Of a stretch of DNA of 64,000 bases, positions 35,001 through 45,918 are shown piece by piece. The notes below the pieces were generated by a model, which was given only the letters and a program-made list of their open reading frames with translations, was not told the DNA's origin and did not search any database. Made by a program: the position numbers and the translations under genes. This DNA is from Flaveria trinervia (lineage: Eukaryota; Streptophyta; Magnoliopsida; Asterales; Asteraceae). Positions within the stretch are counted from its first letter, which is position 1; each line of letters starts with the position of its first letter. The DNA lies in assembly GCA_025506515.1 (NCBI GenBank), contig CM046442.1:16376187-16440186 (forward strand). The letters run 5' to 3'.

Positions 35001-35995
35001 GGTGAGAAAGCCTGGATGAAGAGCTATCTCAGAGCTCATGGATTCTCTGGCAGGCAGGTGGGTCCTATGTCAGAAAAGACTCTCCAGCGACATGTCAGTG
35101 ACATTAAAGCTGATATTCGCACGGGGAAGAGGAAGGAGATATACAGAAGGGGACAGGGGATAACCTTCAAAGCAATTACTCAACCCAAACTCCAAACCCA
35201 ACCACAACCTGAAACCATACCCTTCTCACTCCCCATCAAAACCGAACCAACCACTGAACCATACACCCCTGAACCTACACCATCACTTCTACCAACTCCT
35301 TCACCTCAACCACTTAAACTTCCCATCCTCCAACCCAAAACTCTAGCCAGAACCCAAACACCTCAACCTACCCATCAACCCATTAAACCATCCCCTCAGC
35401 CTTCTAAACATCTCTCCTTAGAAGAATTCAAAGCAGTCAAGACAAAGCTCATAAAATGTACAACTCTGAGCGATATCTCTTGTGAGGAGGATTCTGTCCA
35501 ATTGACCTATGTTGATGGATCCTCAAGTTCCCTCACTGGAGATCAATTTCTTGATCTGCCCAGAGGAACATTGGACCAAGCTACAAATCTCCTTGGCCTC
35601 AATTCAGACTCTTTGAATGAGGAAGAAAGAAGTTAAGGAGAAGGCTGGTGACTCTACTGGATACGAAGAAAATTGACAGGGTGCCAAGACAACCTCTTGC
35701 ACCTAGAAAGAAGATCATCCGGTGGAGGTTCGTAGACTCTTCTCACAACTTTGTTGTTGAAAGAGAGAATGGAGAGCTCAACAGGCTGAGTGCCTCATCT
35801 CTGCTACACTTAAGCAGATTTGATATTGCTGTGTTAGCAGAGAAGACATTCTCCAACCCTTCAAACTCTGAGATAGCTGCCCATATCAGAAGTCATCTAG
35901 GCAGCCTTCATATGGCCGAACTAACTGCTAGAAGCAAGGTTGAAGCGGAGTTGAAACTGAGAGAGGAGGAGGAAAGGAAGGGATCAGCAACCTAA
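32058..35995 (+). pseudogene. Sirevirus accessory (env-position) multi-domain gene
   Basis: Starts at ATG 32,058 (MAFNPQHNQVALLDSSRD). The N-terminal domain contains FSNIISFLTQSSYYTAL, EFWANG, VIRSSICGQELVISEQII and KGTFFMYPRFLQHIVNCEL. Gln/Pro/Ser-rich linkers follow. A coiled coil (LLSKVSNLESKVKTLEDR) lies at about 33,620-33,740. Another acidic/Lys-rich part (KRKMTSKELQEEERLKKLKR) is at about 34,470-34,530. A Pro/Thr-rich stretch is at 35,180-35,400. The C-terminal domain (IRWRFVDSSHNFVVERENG, ASSLLHLSRFDIAVLA) ends at 35,995. Stops (first at about 32,223) and shifts break it. The first and last domains match the gene of the gag-pol-less element at 866-4188. Function unknown; I see no clear signal peptide or transmembrane segment to support a true envelope role. 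Confidence 0.7.
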
Positions 35996-36271
35996 GGCAA
36001 AGCCTTTTTACAAATAGTTAAAGGCCTGAACTAGAATCCATAGTTAGATGGGAATATGACTATAACTCCCGTTAACTAACTCTTTTCAGGGGGGCACAAC
36101 AAAGGGTACATGTCATTCAGAGTGATAGACTGGATCTCCTATCCACCAATGACTTGTACAAGCTTCTCAACACCACTTCCGGGAAGAACAAAGAGACTGA
36201 CAAATATATTTTGTCCCTAGTGTTGAAAGCTTTGAGAAGCAGGAATAAGTGAGGTTTTGGTAGCATCAGCC

Positions 36272-36311
36272 TAAGGGGAGTTTGTTGGATCTAGAAAGAC
36301 TGGTGCAACCA
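36272..36311 (+). other. Polypurine tract and 29-bp stub of the 3' LTR
   Basis: TAAGGGGAGT primes plus-strand synthesis in such elements. The following TGTTGGATCTAGAAAGACTG matches the 5' LTR start, after which the sequence turns into A-rich repeats. Confidence 0.8.
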
Positions 36312-36404
36312 AAATAAAATAAAGAAAATAAGTAAAAGTAAAGAAAATAAAATAAAATGAACAAAAGGGTCTAAGAATAAATAAAAGTAAAGAAAATAAA
36401 ATAA

Positions 36405-36444
<40 letters not shown>

Positions 36445-36913
36445 GAGTAATAATAACACATTTTGTCATTTTAAGAGTTAAGGGTAAAATGAACATTAAG
36501 AAAATAAGTTTATTAAAATAAAAGTGGTCAGAAAAGAAAAAAAATTAGAGAGAAATAAAATAAATAAAATAAAAAGAAAAAGAAAAAATATAAGATTAGT
36601 GAAAATTATTTCGTCATTTAAGGGGTAAGGGTAAAATGATCTTTAACAAAAAAACTAACTGAAAAAGTTAACTTCAGTTAGTAGAAAGGGCATAAAACAT
36701 GATAAGTTTTTAAATAAAGGACGCTCGGTATAATTATGAAAGTTTAAGTACAAGATCTATAATTTTAGGTATACTTAACGGACAAAATTTGTAATTCACT
36801 CTTATATCAAATATATCATCTCATTGTCTCTTATACGTTCATTCTATTAAATAATAGTTCATTGTGTAATATATATATATATATATATAATATATATATA
36901 TAATATATATATA

Positions 36914-36993
<80 letters not shown>

Positions 36994-37838
36994 CATTATT
37001 TGTTATATGTATTTATCATTGTGATTTACGTTTTAGATCATTATATGTTATTTTTTCATTGTTTCTATAAATTATATGAACTTGTTATCTATCATTATGT
37101 TTTATAATTAAATATTCACAATGATAAATTTTCACCAATGTATTTTTGAAAATTAATAATATTGAATATAAGACAATGTGATGTTTTTTAATGATTTTTT
37201 TATAAAATTACATAAATTGTTATTATCAATCATTGTGTTCTACAAACAAGTACACAATGATGTTTTTAGTAATGTATTTTTCAAAATTCATAATGTTCAA
37301 GATAACACATAACTATAAAAAACAATTAGAATTGTGTTAACAATTGATTTGTCAACTTTATTATTAACAACGACTAAAACACTACTCCAACAAACGCTTT
37401 CTCCTCTAATTAATCTCAACCATTGATTAATAAGATTAATAGTTGAGATTACTTTTTATACATTTTAATTTTGGATGTCTTTTTATTTGAACCTTATCTT
37501 AATATTTAATTTAAATAATACTAATTATGAAGTAGTGTTTGCATCATGATATTATACAATATGTTTTAAGTCTTTTTTGTGCATATAGTTTTTGTACTAT
37601 ATGTTTTGTTGTATATATGAGAAGGTTCAAATGAGAACTCTTTTTTGTGTGATCCTAAGAATCAATGTAAGCCACTAGTTATAGTGACAAAATAGTAATT
37701 AACAAAAACATAACAAAAAAATTATAAAACAAAAAATAACATAAGAATTTAAAAAACACAATAAACATTCTCTTGTTTTCCTCTTTCATAAAGAAATGTT
37801 TCTATAAAAAATAGAAAAAATGCGTCTTTTACGAAATT
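36312..37838. other. AT-rich region with microsatellites, no gene
   Basis: Contains an AAAATAAA-rich stretch, an (AAT)n run at about 36,404-36,441, two similar segments with TAAGGGTAAAATGA (about 36,480 and 36,627), and a MULE-like end at about 36,640-36,785 (low confidence). (TA)n blocks fill 36,863-36,990. An imperfect tandem duplication of about 136 bp lies at about 37,020-37,300 (shared ACAATGAT...AATGTATTTTT). No coding signal. Confidence 0.6.
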
Positions 37839-37924
37839 GGTTTTACACATGTGTAATACCGGATTTATACATGTGTAAATCCGGTATTACACATGTGCAT
37901 CACCAGATTTACATGTGTAACGGG
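37839..37924. repeat. Tandem array of a self-palindromic 22-bp unit
   Basis: Four adjacent units of 22, 22, 22 and about 20 bp, each near-palindromic around ACATGTGT with GG...CC ends (for example GGATTTATACATGTGTAAATCC). The middle units together form a longer palindrome (37,846-37,897). Confidence 0.85.
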
Positions 37925-40900
37925 TGAAAGATTTTTAAAATATATATTAATATGATATGCATTGAAAACATTAATAAATTACTAAAATTAATGGTGAAAT
38001 GTTTTTGAAATAATATTATTATGATAAAAAAATTATGAACGTTTTAAAAAAAAAGGTAAATGGCATGTGACTTAAATGTGTGGCTAATATTGGTTCATAA
38101 ATTTCTCATATAAAATTATAGTTATCAAGACAGCCCTACCGGTTGTATATATACAACATATATACTAAATGAAAATTTCAAACTCACCACCGATCATCAC
38201 CTTTTGGTAACCCCCTACCGCCGTCAACCAACCAACCTGCAATCCCACCCTCTCCGGCGGATAACTCCCACTCTGATCATCACCTTTTGTCCTCGTTAGT
38301 TCAACAACTAGAAAGATCCATTCATCTCCTACCCCACCCCCGCCATTCCCACCTCCGAAAACTTGCCATCCCCTTCCACCCTACCACTGACTAGTACCAC
38401 CAAAACACTGCTTCAACCATCCACCATAACAAGAGCATAAAGCACCTATCACTAGGAGGTAGCTGTCAAGCTCTTCCTCCCTCTTCACTTTAAAGAGAAA
38501 CCTTAACTTTCTCTCTAAAATAAAAACCTATTTAATATTATTCATTTTTAACGTTTAATTAGTATTATTCAAATGAATTAGAGAATATTGCATAAATAGT
38601 TCCTTTGGTTTGACCAAATTATATTTTTGGGTTTTAAATTTTGAAAATTATAAAGTTTGTTTGAAATTTTATATAGTCGTTGCATATTTAGTCACTGATA
38701 TAAAATTTATTTAGCTTTTATATATTTTATAAAGTTTAAACTAACTTTTAAATTTAACTTCAAAGACAAAATGTAACGCTCACATAAAAGTTTGGATTAA
38801 TATTGTAATTTTTAAAAATTGGGGGACCATACTTGCAATGATTATACATAAGTTTGAACTAACTTTGTAATTTTCAAAGTCTAGGGACCAAATGTATAAT
38901 TTAATCAGAAAACAAGGACCATTTATGTAAATTTCTTAATGATTTTTTCTTAATATACTAAATTAGCATCCTTTGTAAGTAGGAAAAATAATAGAGATCT
39001 CTTTTTAATTTATTAAAAATTATTCTTAATATTAAAAAAATTAAATGATATCATCATTTAATAGCGAATTTAGTTATTTAATACGGTGAAAAGTAAGAAA
39101 TCAGATTTAGGTGATCTAGAATATAATATGTGTCTCAAAACCATTCTTTCGTTAATATAGATAGATTTTTGAAAAGACCGAATTAAAAACAACGGGACAT
39201 GAACTTTTTAGTTAATCGGAGTAAAAAGAAATTTGAGTTTTCATTATTTTTAATACGAATTTTTGTTGTCTTGGTGATCGTTGATGGTGGTGTAAAATTT
39301 GTGTTACTTGATATGGTTTTACGTCCCTCATCATAATGCAATGGGTTTACTTCTAGTTATTTATAATTTTTATGTTTAACTGAGTCATGCTTACATGAAT
39401 CAATATATATGTCCTCAACGATTTTCATGCTCGTGTGATCATGTCATATTTGAATTTATGTCAACTTCTACCCATGAGCAGATTTCTGTGAACCACCAAA
39501 CAATTAATATTCACTATTTTTACAAATTTTATAATAAATTAAAACAAATAAAATTTGGGGCGACTATTTCAACATATATAATTTTCTATAATCATACAGC
39601 CTATTTATAACCTTTTGATAAATTTCACTAATCTATTTAGAGATATATACCTAAAATAGAAACCGATGATGACACCCGAGTTCATGCAAGCTAGTGTAGA
39701 TGGAGGAAGGACTCAGGGTACTATAAGACAAGAGCTTACAAACTAGGTTAAAGGTGAAATGATATTTTATCGGATACGATGTAACTTAAAATAAAAAACC
39801 ACAACTTTTCTCTTACCAATGCCAAGAACTTACCATAAACTAAAATTGTATTCCATATATAAAGCAATGTAACAAGTTATTTTCTTTTAGAACGAATCAA
39901 GTCATTATTACGTGTGGAAATGTGGAATGAGTCATTCAAATTTATAGTGTGACACATATGAGAAACAATAATTCCTTATGAATTGATATAAAATGGTAAA
40001 TGAAGACAAAATTGCTAAATAATAGTTGGGACATACTATGTTGAAAAATAGCATATACGTGTTAGTTTGAAAAAGACTATAGAAGCTTAAAAATAAATTA
40101 GACGAATTTTATATATAAAAAATAGAAGGTTTTCATATTTTCTTGATCAATTTTATAATTTGTTGTTTGCTACCTCTTAGTGCATACTTTAATGACAATT
40201 ACTGAAGATATATATTCAGAGAAACAAAATAAAATCAAAGATCAAGAAGTTCTCAAATATCTATAGTTATCTCAGAAAAAAAACAAGAATTATTTTGAAG
40301 TTCTATCTTCTTTTTGGTGGGATTGATGTTACAGAAGAAGATTAAATGATCCTGTCAACTTTTATGATTAAAAGAAAGCTTTAAAACAAATTAAGACATG
40401 CATATTAATTTGTAATTTTTAAGGTCAGATATATTTTCGCTTATTGTTTGTAATTGATTGTTCGTGAAAATTTAAAGAAATTAAGATCTTATTACACGTT
40501 AAAACTTGATAGTTTTCTTTTGACCCTTAAGAGTGAATTTGAAGCCATAAATCCCTCGGTATTTATCGTGTTTCATACTAATCCAAATTACCTATAAAAT
40601 AGACATTAATTCAATCAGTTTCAATACCTAAAAACTACTTTTAAAAAACACATCGGAAGTTCGGAACAAAAACATATCACAAATAAGTTTATGTTAACAT
40701 ATGAATATAAACACAACAACATCAATATGAGGGTGGTTAATTATCAAAATTATTTATATTCAAACTTTAAGTTCTATCATAATTTTATTGATAGACACCA
40801 AACTACATATATCAAAGTATACACTCAAGGTAGGCCCCACATCTAAGGTGTAACTTCAAATTCCAAGTGGAGATTATTTTCTCGTATGATGACAAGATGA

Positions 40901-41825
40901 TGATCTCATAGCCGACATGATACAACATCTAATTTATGAATTGATATATAGCTTCGTTATATAATGTTCTAAAGGCAAGTATTTTCTATCTATAGCGAAG
41001 AAAAAACGAAGAACAAAACGATGAACATCTTAGATAATACTATACTCAGGTAAATCATCTTGTATCATAATAACTTGAGTTTTATGCGTTAAACATTTTG
41101 TTTTATTTTTGTATTTGTTTTATCTAGTATCTATTGTTATACTTTGGCTTTTCTTTAATTATATATTACGTACCCTTCGTCTTAGATATTTCCTAATGAC
41201 TTGATAATTATATATTATGTAATTACAGTGTAATAACAAGCTAAATATTTATGCAACGAATTTCAAATATTTTGATTTGTTAAACGTGTACTTCTTTTGA
41301 TGATTTTATGCATATTTATAAAACTTATGAATCTAATTATTTATTTGAACTTAATTCTTTCAATTTATAGGTTGTTTAAATTAAGTACTCTATTTTTGTT
41401 CTTCTAAGTAGAGTGTTACTCTTTTTCCCCAAATGGTTTACCTATTTATTTCATCACTCTCACTCGAACAACATGGAGAAGCCTTTGAAGTTAAAAGAAA
41501 AGTAGCCCCAAAGATATATTTGCTCATAGTCCTGAATTTTTAATTGGGTGCCAGGGTTTTTAGTTCGATTTGACAGTTATTAGGGTAAATCGTAAGTCAA
41601 AGTGTTTCAAACGTGTTTGTAATATTGTTAAACGAATATCAAAATGTTAAAAATTTACAACTGAACCAAATTAAATAGTTGCCACAGTTTGGTTTTCCTT
41701 TTTAACATAAAACATCAAGGAATGTGTAAAATTTTATCATTACATTGACAAGTATTAGATTTTGTATAATAAACCAATTTTAAGTAAACGGAAAAGCTAA
41801 TATGAAGGATAATTACTAAAATTTA
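37925..41825. other. AT-rich intergenic region, one probable MULE-type MITE
   Basis: No gene is recognised. At about 38,587-38,936 an approximately 350-bp segment has inverted ends of about 45 bp at roughly 75% identity (CATAAATAGTTCCTTTGG against CATAAATGGTCCTTG), as in MULE-derived MITEs. I could not define a target duplication. The stretch 38,190-38,420 is C-rich but has no sustained coding frame. The short frames here are AT-rich noise. Confidence 0.55.
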
Positions 41826-42046
41826 TCAGTATTAATATAAGAAGGTTTTTGTATGCCACTTGTTATAATTGTAGAGCCTCAAAATTTTATTTTTTCACTT
41901 TTCTCTCCTAATAAATATCATATTAATTACAAATAATATTCTTTAATTCTTTCGTATTAAAAACTATATTTTATTTAATTAAAAAAATATTTTTCTACGG
42001 ATGCAATTTGTAAAGAAATAATTTTTTTATAAAATATAAAATAATA

Positions 42047-42098
<52 letters not shown>

Positions 42099-42431
42099 AA
42101 GAAACATAATATATTTTAAAACCTGTGACTTTTAAAAAAAATAAAACTCTTATGAAAAAAAATAATTAAATTCAAAGTTATAATAAAAATTATTAAAATG
42201 ATACTTTTTTAGAAACGGTTATTTTGAAACAATTTGCTTCAAAAACCTTTTTTTAGAAAAAACAAAAAAAATTAACAAAAGTTTAAAAAATGATATCGTT
42301 TTTTTATCACGCGTACGTAACGTCAATCACATCTTACATCAAAAAATCGTTTTATAATTCATTAATTTTTATTATAAATTTTTAATTATTTTATTTATTC
42401 AACCTGTGTAATACACGGGGTTTTGACCTAG
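41826..42431 (+). mobile_element. Non-autonomous Helitron
   Basis: A 606-bp, very AT-rich element. It begins TC after an A (A|TCAGTATTAATATAAG) and ends with a hairpin (CCTGTGTAATACACGGG, 42,403-42,419) followed 8 bases later by CTAG and then T. Start, hairpin and CTAG|T agree with Helitron rules and with the copies at 52,767 and 53,399. No Rep/helicase coding. A (TA)n run lies at 42,049-42,091. Confidence 0.7.
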
Positions 42432-43569
42432 TACTATATATAACGTTGTAGCATATTATTAGCTTTGTTATATTACATAATAAGTAGGGTCCGGTAAATA
42501 TGGTGCGGTCTAGATTTAAAAATAAAACAATAAAACAATAAAAAAAATTCCTCCAAGATGAATAAGTAAAAGACTTCACAACACCAAATCACTAACCGAT
42601 TTAAGCTATATCTACGCACCTCTGGCACTATTGTAAGGTCATGGGTGTACTTTTAAGACCCCTTTAATTCTCACTTCACCTCCAGCAAAGTAAATGATTT
42701 AACCAATTTTTATTTCATCTCACCCTATTTTTTCTAATTTTGATTGTGCGTAGAGTAACCCAATACTTGTTTTCACACTTGTTAACCTATTTTTCACCCC
42801 CTTTAACGCCCCTTCGTCCTTCATGCTGGAAGGGAGTGGTATGCGGCGCAATTAAAGGGTCACCTCAACTCTCACGTCTAGGGTGTGAGAATACACCTAA
42901 GAAAAAACAGTTTTATTTGACAGCCTAAAAAAAACATTTTATTTAACAGCCTAAAAAAACAGTTGATGACAATAAAATGTTATGTTCTTTTATAATTAAA
43001 TAGCAAACGTAATACTTTGATAGAAGATAATTTGTTTTTGCATCTTATCGAATATAATAATTCTTAACAACAAACTTCTACTAATAACAACTTACATTAG
43101 GCTTTAAGGTGTACACACATGCTCTTGGGTGTTAAGTCTACGTAAAAGATTAGAAGGCCTTAAGCACCACCCTCTTGGTGTTAGGAGGGTTAAAAGAGGG
43201 CGGACGCCAATGCTTCAGCCAACATTAATACAAAATGCTTGCATATTACTACTTTATTTAATTATAATTTGTCACAAAACCTTAAAAAATCTATTTTTGT
43301 GACAAACCATAACTCTTCAGTTAAGCATATTATTTCTTCCTCAGAATGAGTTGACAAAGATGTATAACCAATATTTTTAATAGTCAATATACATTACAAA
43401 GGTTGCTTTAAAAGCTGAATCACAACTTTGTATGTGTGAGAGAGAGAAATTGCACCAAACCCATAACACCATCTTAGCTTTGAAGGTAGCAGAATGGTTT
43501 CCTCTCAGGCACTTTTGTTGATCATCAAAGCAATGATGCCATCATCCCAATTATATCAAAACATCTTGT
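42432..43569. other. Intergenic upstream of the mannanase gene
   Basis: No gene. A small tandem repeat built on CAGCCTAAAAAAAACA is at about 42,921-42,965. The last 200 bp form the mannanase promoter region. Confidence 0.5.
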
Positions 43570-43577
43570 TATATATA
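43570..43577 (+). promoter_or_regulatory. TATA box of the mannanase gene
   Basis: TATATATA 45 bases before the start codon, which would leave a very short 5' leader. Confidence 0.55.
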
Positions 43578-43621
43578 CATTTGATGCTGAATAAACATTC
43601 AGTATCTAATTCAAAGATCAA

Positions 43622-45455
43622 ATGGGTATCCATAGAACAATCTTGTTACTGTGCATCATTTTAGTTTACAATCTGCACACCAACTGTTTGTCACTTGGTC
43701 TCGATGAAGATCAAGTTTCTAATACTGTGCTTGATAGGTACATTCAAAGAAAAAGTTGAGATATTGTATCTTTACTGTAATGCCAGTGTTGATTATTTGA
43801 TTTTGATCATTTATGAGTTTTGCAGGATTGATGATGATATGGGTCAGATGGAAGATGAACCATGGACAATGGTGCAAAAAAGTGGGAACCAGTTTGTGGT
43901 GAATGACCAACCATTTTATGTAAACGGGTTCAACACTTACTGGCTGATGGTGTTTGCTGTGGACGCGTCGACAAGAGGGAAAGTCACAGAGTTATTTCAA
44001 CAGGCGTCTGCTGTGGGGATGACAGTGTGTCGAACATGGGCTTTCAATGATGGTCAGTGGCGCGCTCTTCAGAAGAAACCATCTGTTTATGATGAAGATG
44101 TTTTCAAGGTTCTCTCTTTCTATGATACTATCCCCTATGGCCCTGCGTATATATAGATGCATCATATATATTCAACTGTATATTCTTCTATTTGACTGAT
44201 AATTGAAAGCTTGCAGGCCTTAGATTTTGTGGTGAGTGAAGCAAGGAAATTCAAGATTAGACTTATACTATCACTGACCAATAACTGGGATTCTTACGGT
44301 GGCAAACCGCAATATGTCAGATGGGGGAAAGAAGCTGGCTTAAACTTGACCAATGATGATGAGTTCTTCTCTCACCCAAATCTTAGAAATTACTATAAGG
44401 CCCATGTTAAGGCAAGTTTCTAACTTATAGTCATTCACTCGGTCATGGAAAGTATCACGATTTTTCTTCTTGTTTTTTGAATATATTCATGAATATGTAT
44501 AAATGGTTTTTGGTATTTAGACTGTGTTGAACAGAGTGAATACCATAACCAACATGACATACAAAGATGATCCAACTATATTTGCTTGGGAGTTGATTAA
44601 TGAGGCCAGATGTCCATCAGATCCTTCAGGAGATACACTGCAGGTATTGCCGGGTCAAGTTGATCCGAAAAACCCTTTTTTTTAAACAAAAACAGTTTTT
44701 AAACGTAAAGGATGTGTGATAATTTAGGAATGGATAGAAGAAATGGCATTTTATGTGAAAACTATTGATCCAAAGCATCTAGTGGAGATTGGTCTTGAAG
44801 GATTTTATGGTCCTTCAACACCTAATAAAGTTCAATACAATCCAAATACCTACTGTCAACAAGTGGGAACTGATTCATCAGAAACCATCAAGTTCTTGGT
44901 GTTGATTTTGCTTCAGTGCATATTTATGCCGACTCCTGGTAAGTCAACTCAAAACTTCAAATTTTCAAGATAACCAACAAGATGACATAGTTATATAATC
45001 TATATTTTATGTCCTTATGAAGGATTTCACCACCAGTATCTGATGCTCATATCACCTTCACCAAGTCATGGATGCAATCACACATTGATGATGCAGAGAG
45101 ATACCTTGGAATGCCAGTGATTTTCAGCGAGTTTGGCGTATCTGCAAAAGACCCAGGCTACAATATATCGTTTAGGGACAACCTAATAAGCACAGTGTAC
45201 AACACCCTACTGGATTCAGCAAGAAAAGGAGGGAGTGGAAGTGGGAGCCTTGTATGGCAAGTATTTCCTGATGGAACAGAATATATGGATGATGGGTATG
45301 CAATTATTCTTTCAAAATCACCTTCGACTTCAAGAATCATATCTCGACACTCAACAAGGCTTACACTTTTCAATTCATTGTGTAAATGGAAATGCCGTTG
45401 GGGTTGCAAGAAGAGACATGGACTTGACGAGTCCGATTACCATGATGAGCTTTAA
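43622..45455 (+). CDS. Mannan endo-1,4-beta-mannosidase (GH5), six exons
   Basis: A secreted glycoside hydrolase family 5 enzyme that cleaves beta-1,4 bonds in cell-wall mannans. Exons: 43,622-43,737; 43,826-44,108; 44,217-44,411; 44,521-44,643; 44,728-44,938; 45,023-45,455. The product starts with a signal peptide (MGIHRTILLLCIILVYN). Landmarks are FYVNGFNTYWLMVFAVD, VCRTWAFNDGQW, SLTNNWDSYGGKPQYV, the acid/base Glu in ELINEARCPSDPSG, the nucleophile Glu in VIFSEFGVSAK, and LVWQVFPDGTEYMDDGY. All introns are GT-AG except intron 3, which is GC-AG (AAG|GCAAGT at 44,412). The frame is open only if one T is added at 44,874-44,875 (GATTC for GATTTC); the total is then 453 residues, normal for the family. 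I think the missing base is an assembly error and the gene is intact. It faces the S6K gene tail to tail, with 463 bp between them. Confidence 0.9.
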
Positions 45456-45918
45456 ACAAAGGTATTCACTACTTACTGAATCAGAAAAATATCTGTAAAT
45501 GAACATCAGTGTTGAGAAAGAAGCCAAGAAATCAGCTCGCATATATGTAAATATGTATACACATATATATACATACATATGCTACTTTGTGGATTGTGGG
45601 TGACTTTACATATGAAAAATAATAATATCTGTTAGATTATTATGAGTTGTTCATCAAATATGATTATGATTCAATATTGGGTGATTATAGAGCCAAAACA
45701 CAATTAAATCACATTCTTCCATTGCAGTTGCATAGTCATTAGCCAGAAATAACTGTAGAGCCAAAACACAAAAGAAGTTTAGTTATTAAACACATTAGAA
45801 TCTGACAACCACAGTCAAACACATAAAGAAAGTGATGTAAAACAAACAAAAAAGGTAACACCATGAGGATGAAATAACTTCGACTTTCATAATAATAAAC
45901 CATAAAACAAAGGAAAGA
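45456..45918. other. Shared 3' intergenic region of two convergent genes
   Basis: 463 bp between the stop codons of the mannanase (+) and S6K (-) genes. It must hold both 3' untranslated regions and polyadenylation sites. AT-rich, with no other feature seen. Confidence 0.6.

Larger units (their letters stand above)
24413..36311 (+). mobile_element. Sirevirus-like Ty1/copia element with an extra 3' gene, 3' LTR truncated
   Basis: A 5' LTR (24,413-25,264), an initiator-tRNA primer site, gag with two zinc-knuckle-like motifs, and pol in copia order (protease, integrase, RT, RNase H). A long accessory gene follows (32,058-35,995), then a polypurine tract (TAAGGGGAGT) and the first 29 bp of the 3' LTR, recognisable because TTGGATCTAGAAAG-CTGGTG repeats the start of the 5' LTR. 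The roughly 12-kb length, the gene after pol and the gag type are characters of the Sirevirus (Maximus/SIRE) lineage. All genes contain stops or shifts as read. Confidence 0.85.

Noticed and set aside
32058..35995. A true retroviral envelope gene
   Set aside because: Position after pol is env-like, but I see no signal peptide, cleavage site or transmembrane anchor; coiled coils alone do not show an envelope.
36271..36459. Tyr/Phe/Leu-rich minus-strand frame
   Set aside because: Product of A-rich and AAT repeats over the LTR stub; not a membrane protein gene.
36640..36785. Right terminal repeat of the MULE at 10,135
   Set aside because: It has the general look of a MULE end (TTAAATAAAGGACG, CGGACAAAATTTGTAATTC), but similarity to the left end is too weak to claim the same element.
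37839..37924. Direct repeats resembling a small CRISPR array
   Set aside because: Units are contiguous with no spacers, and the context is plant nuclear DNA.
43622..45455. Mannanase as a pseudogene because of the frameshift in exon 5
   Set aside because: One missing T in a T run is the only defect; splice sites, catalytic residues and length are intact, and the neighbouring gene shows the same kind of defect.
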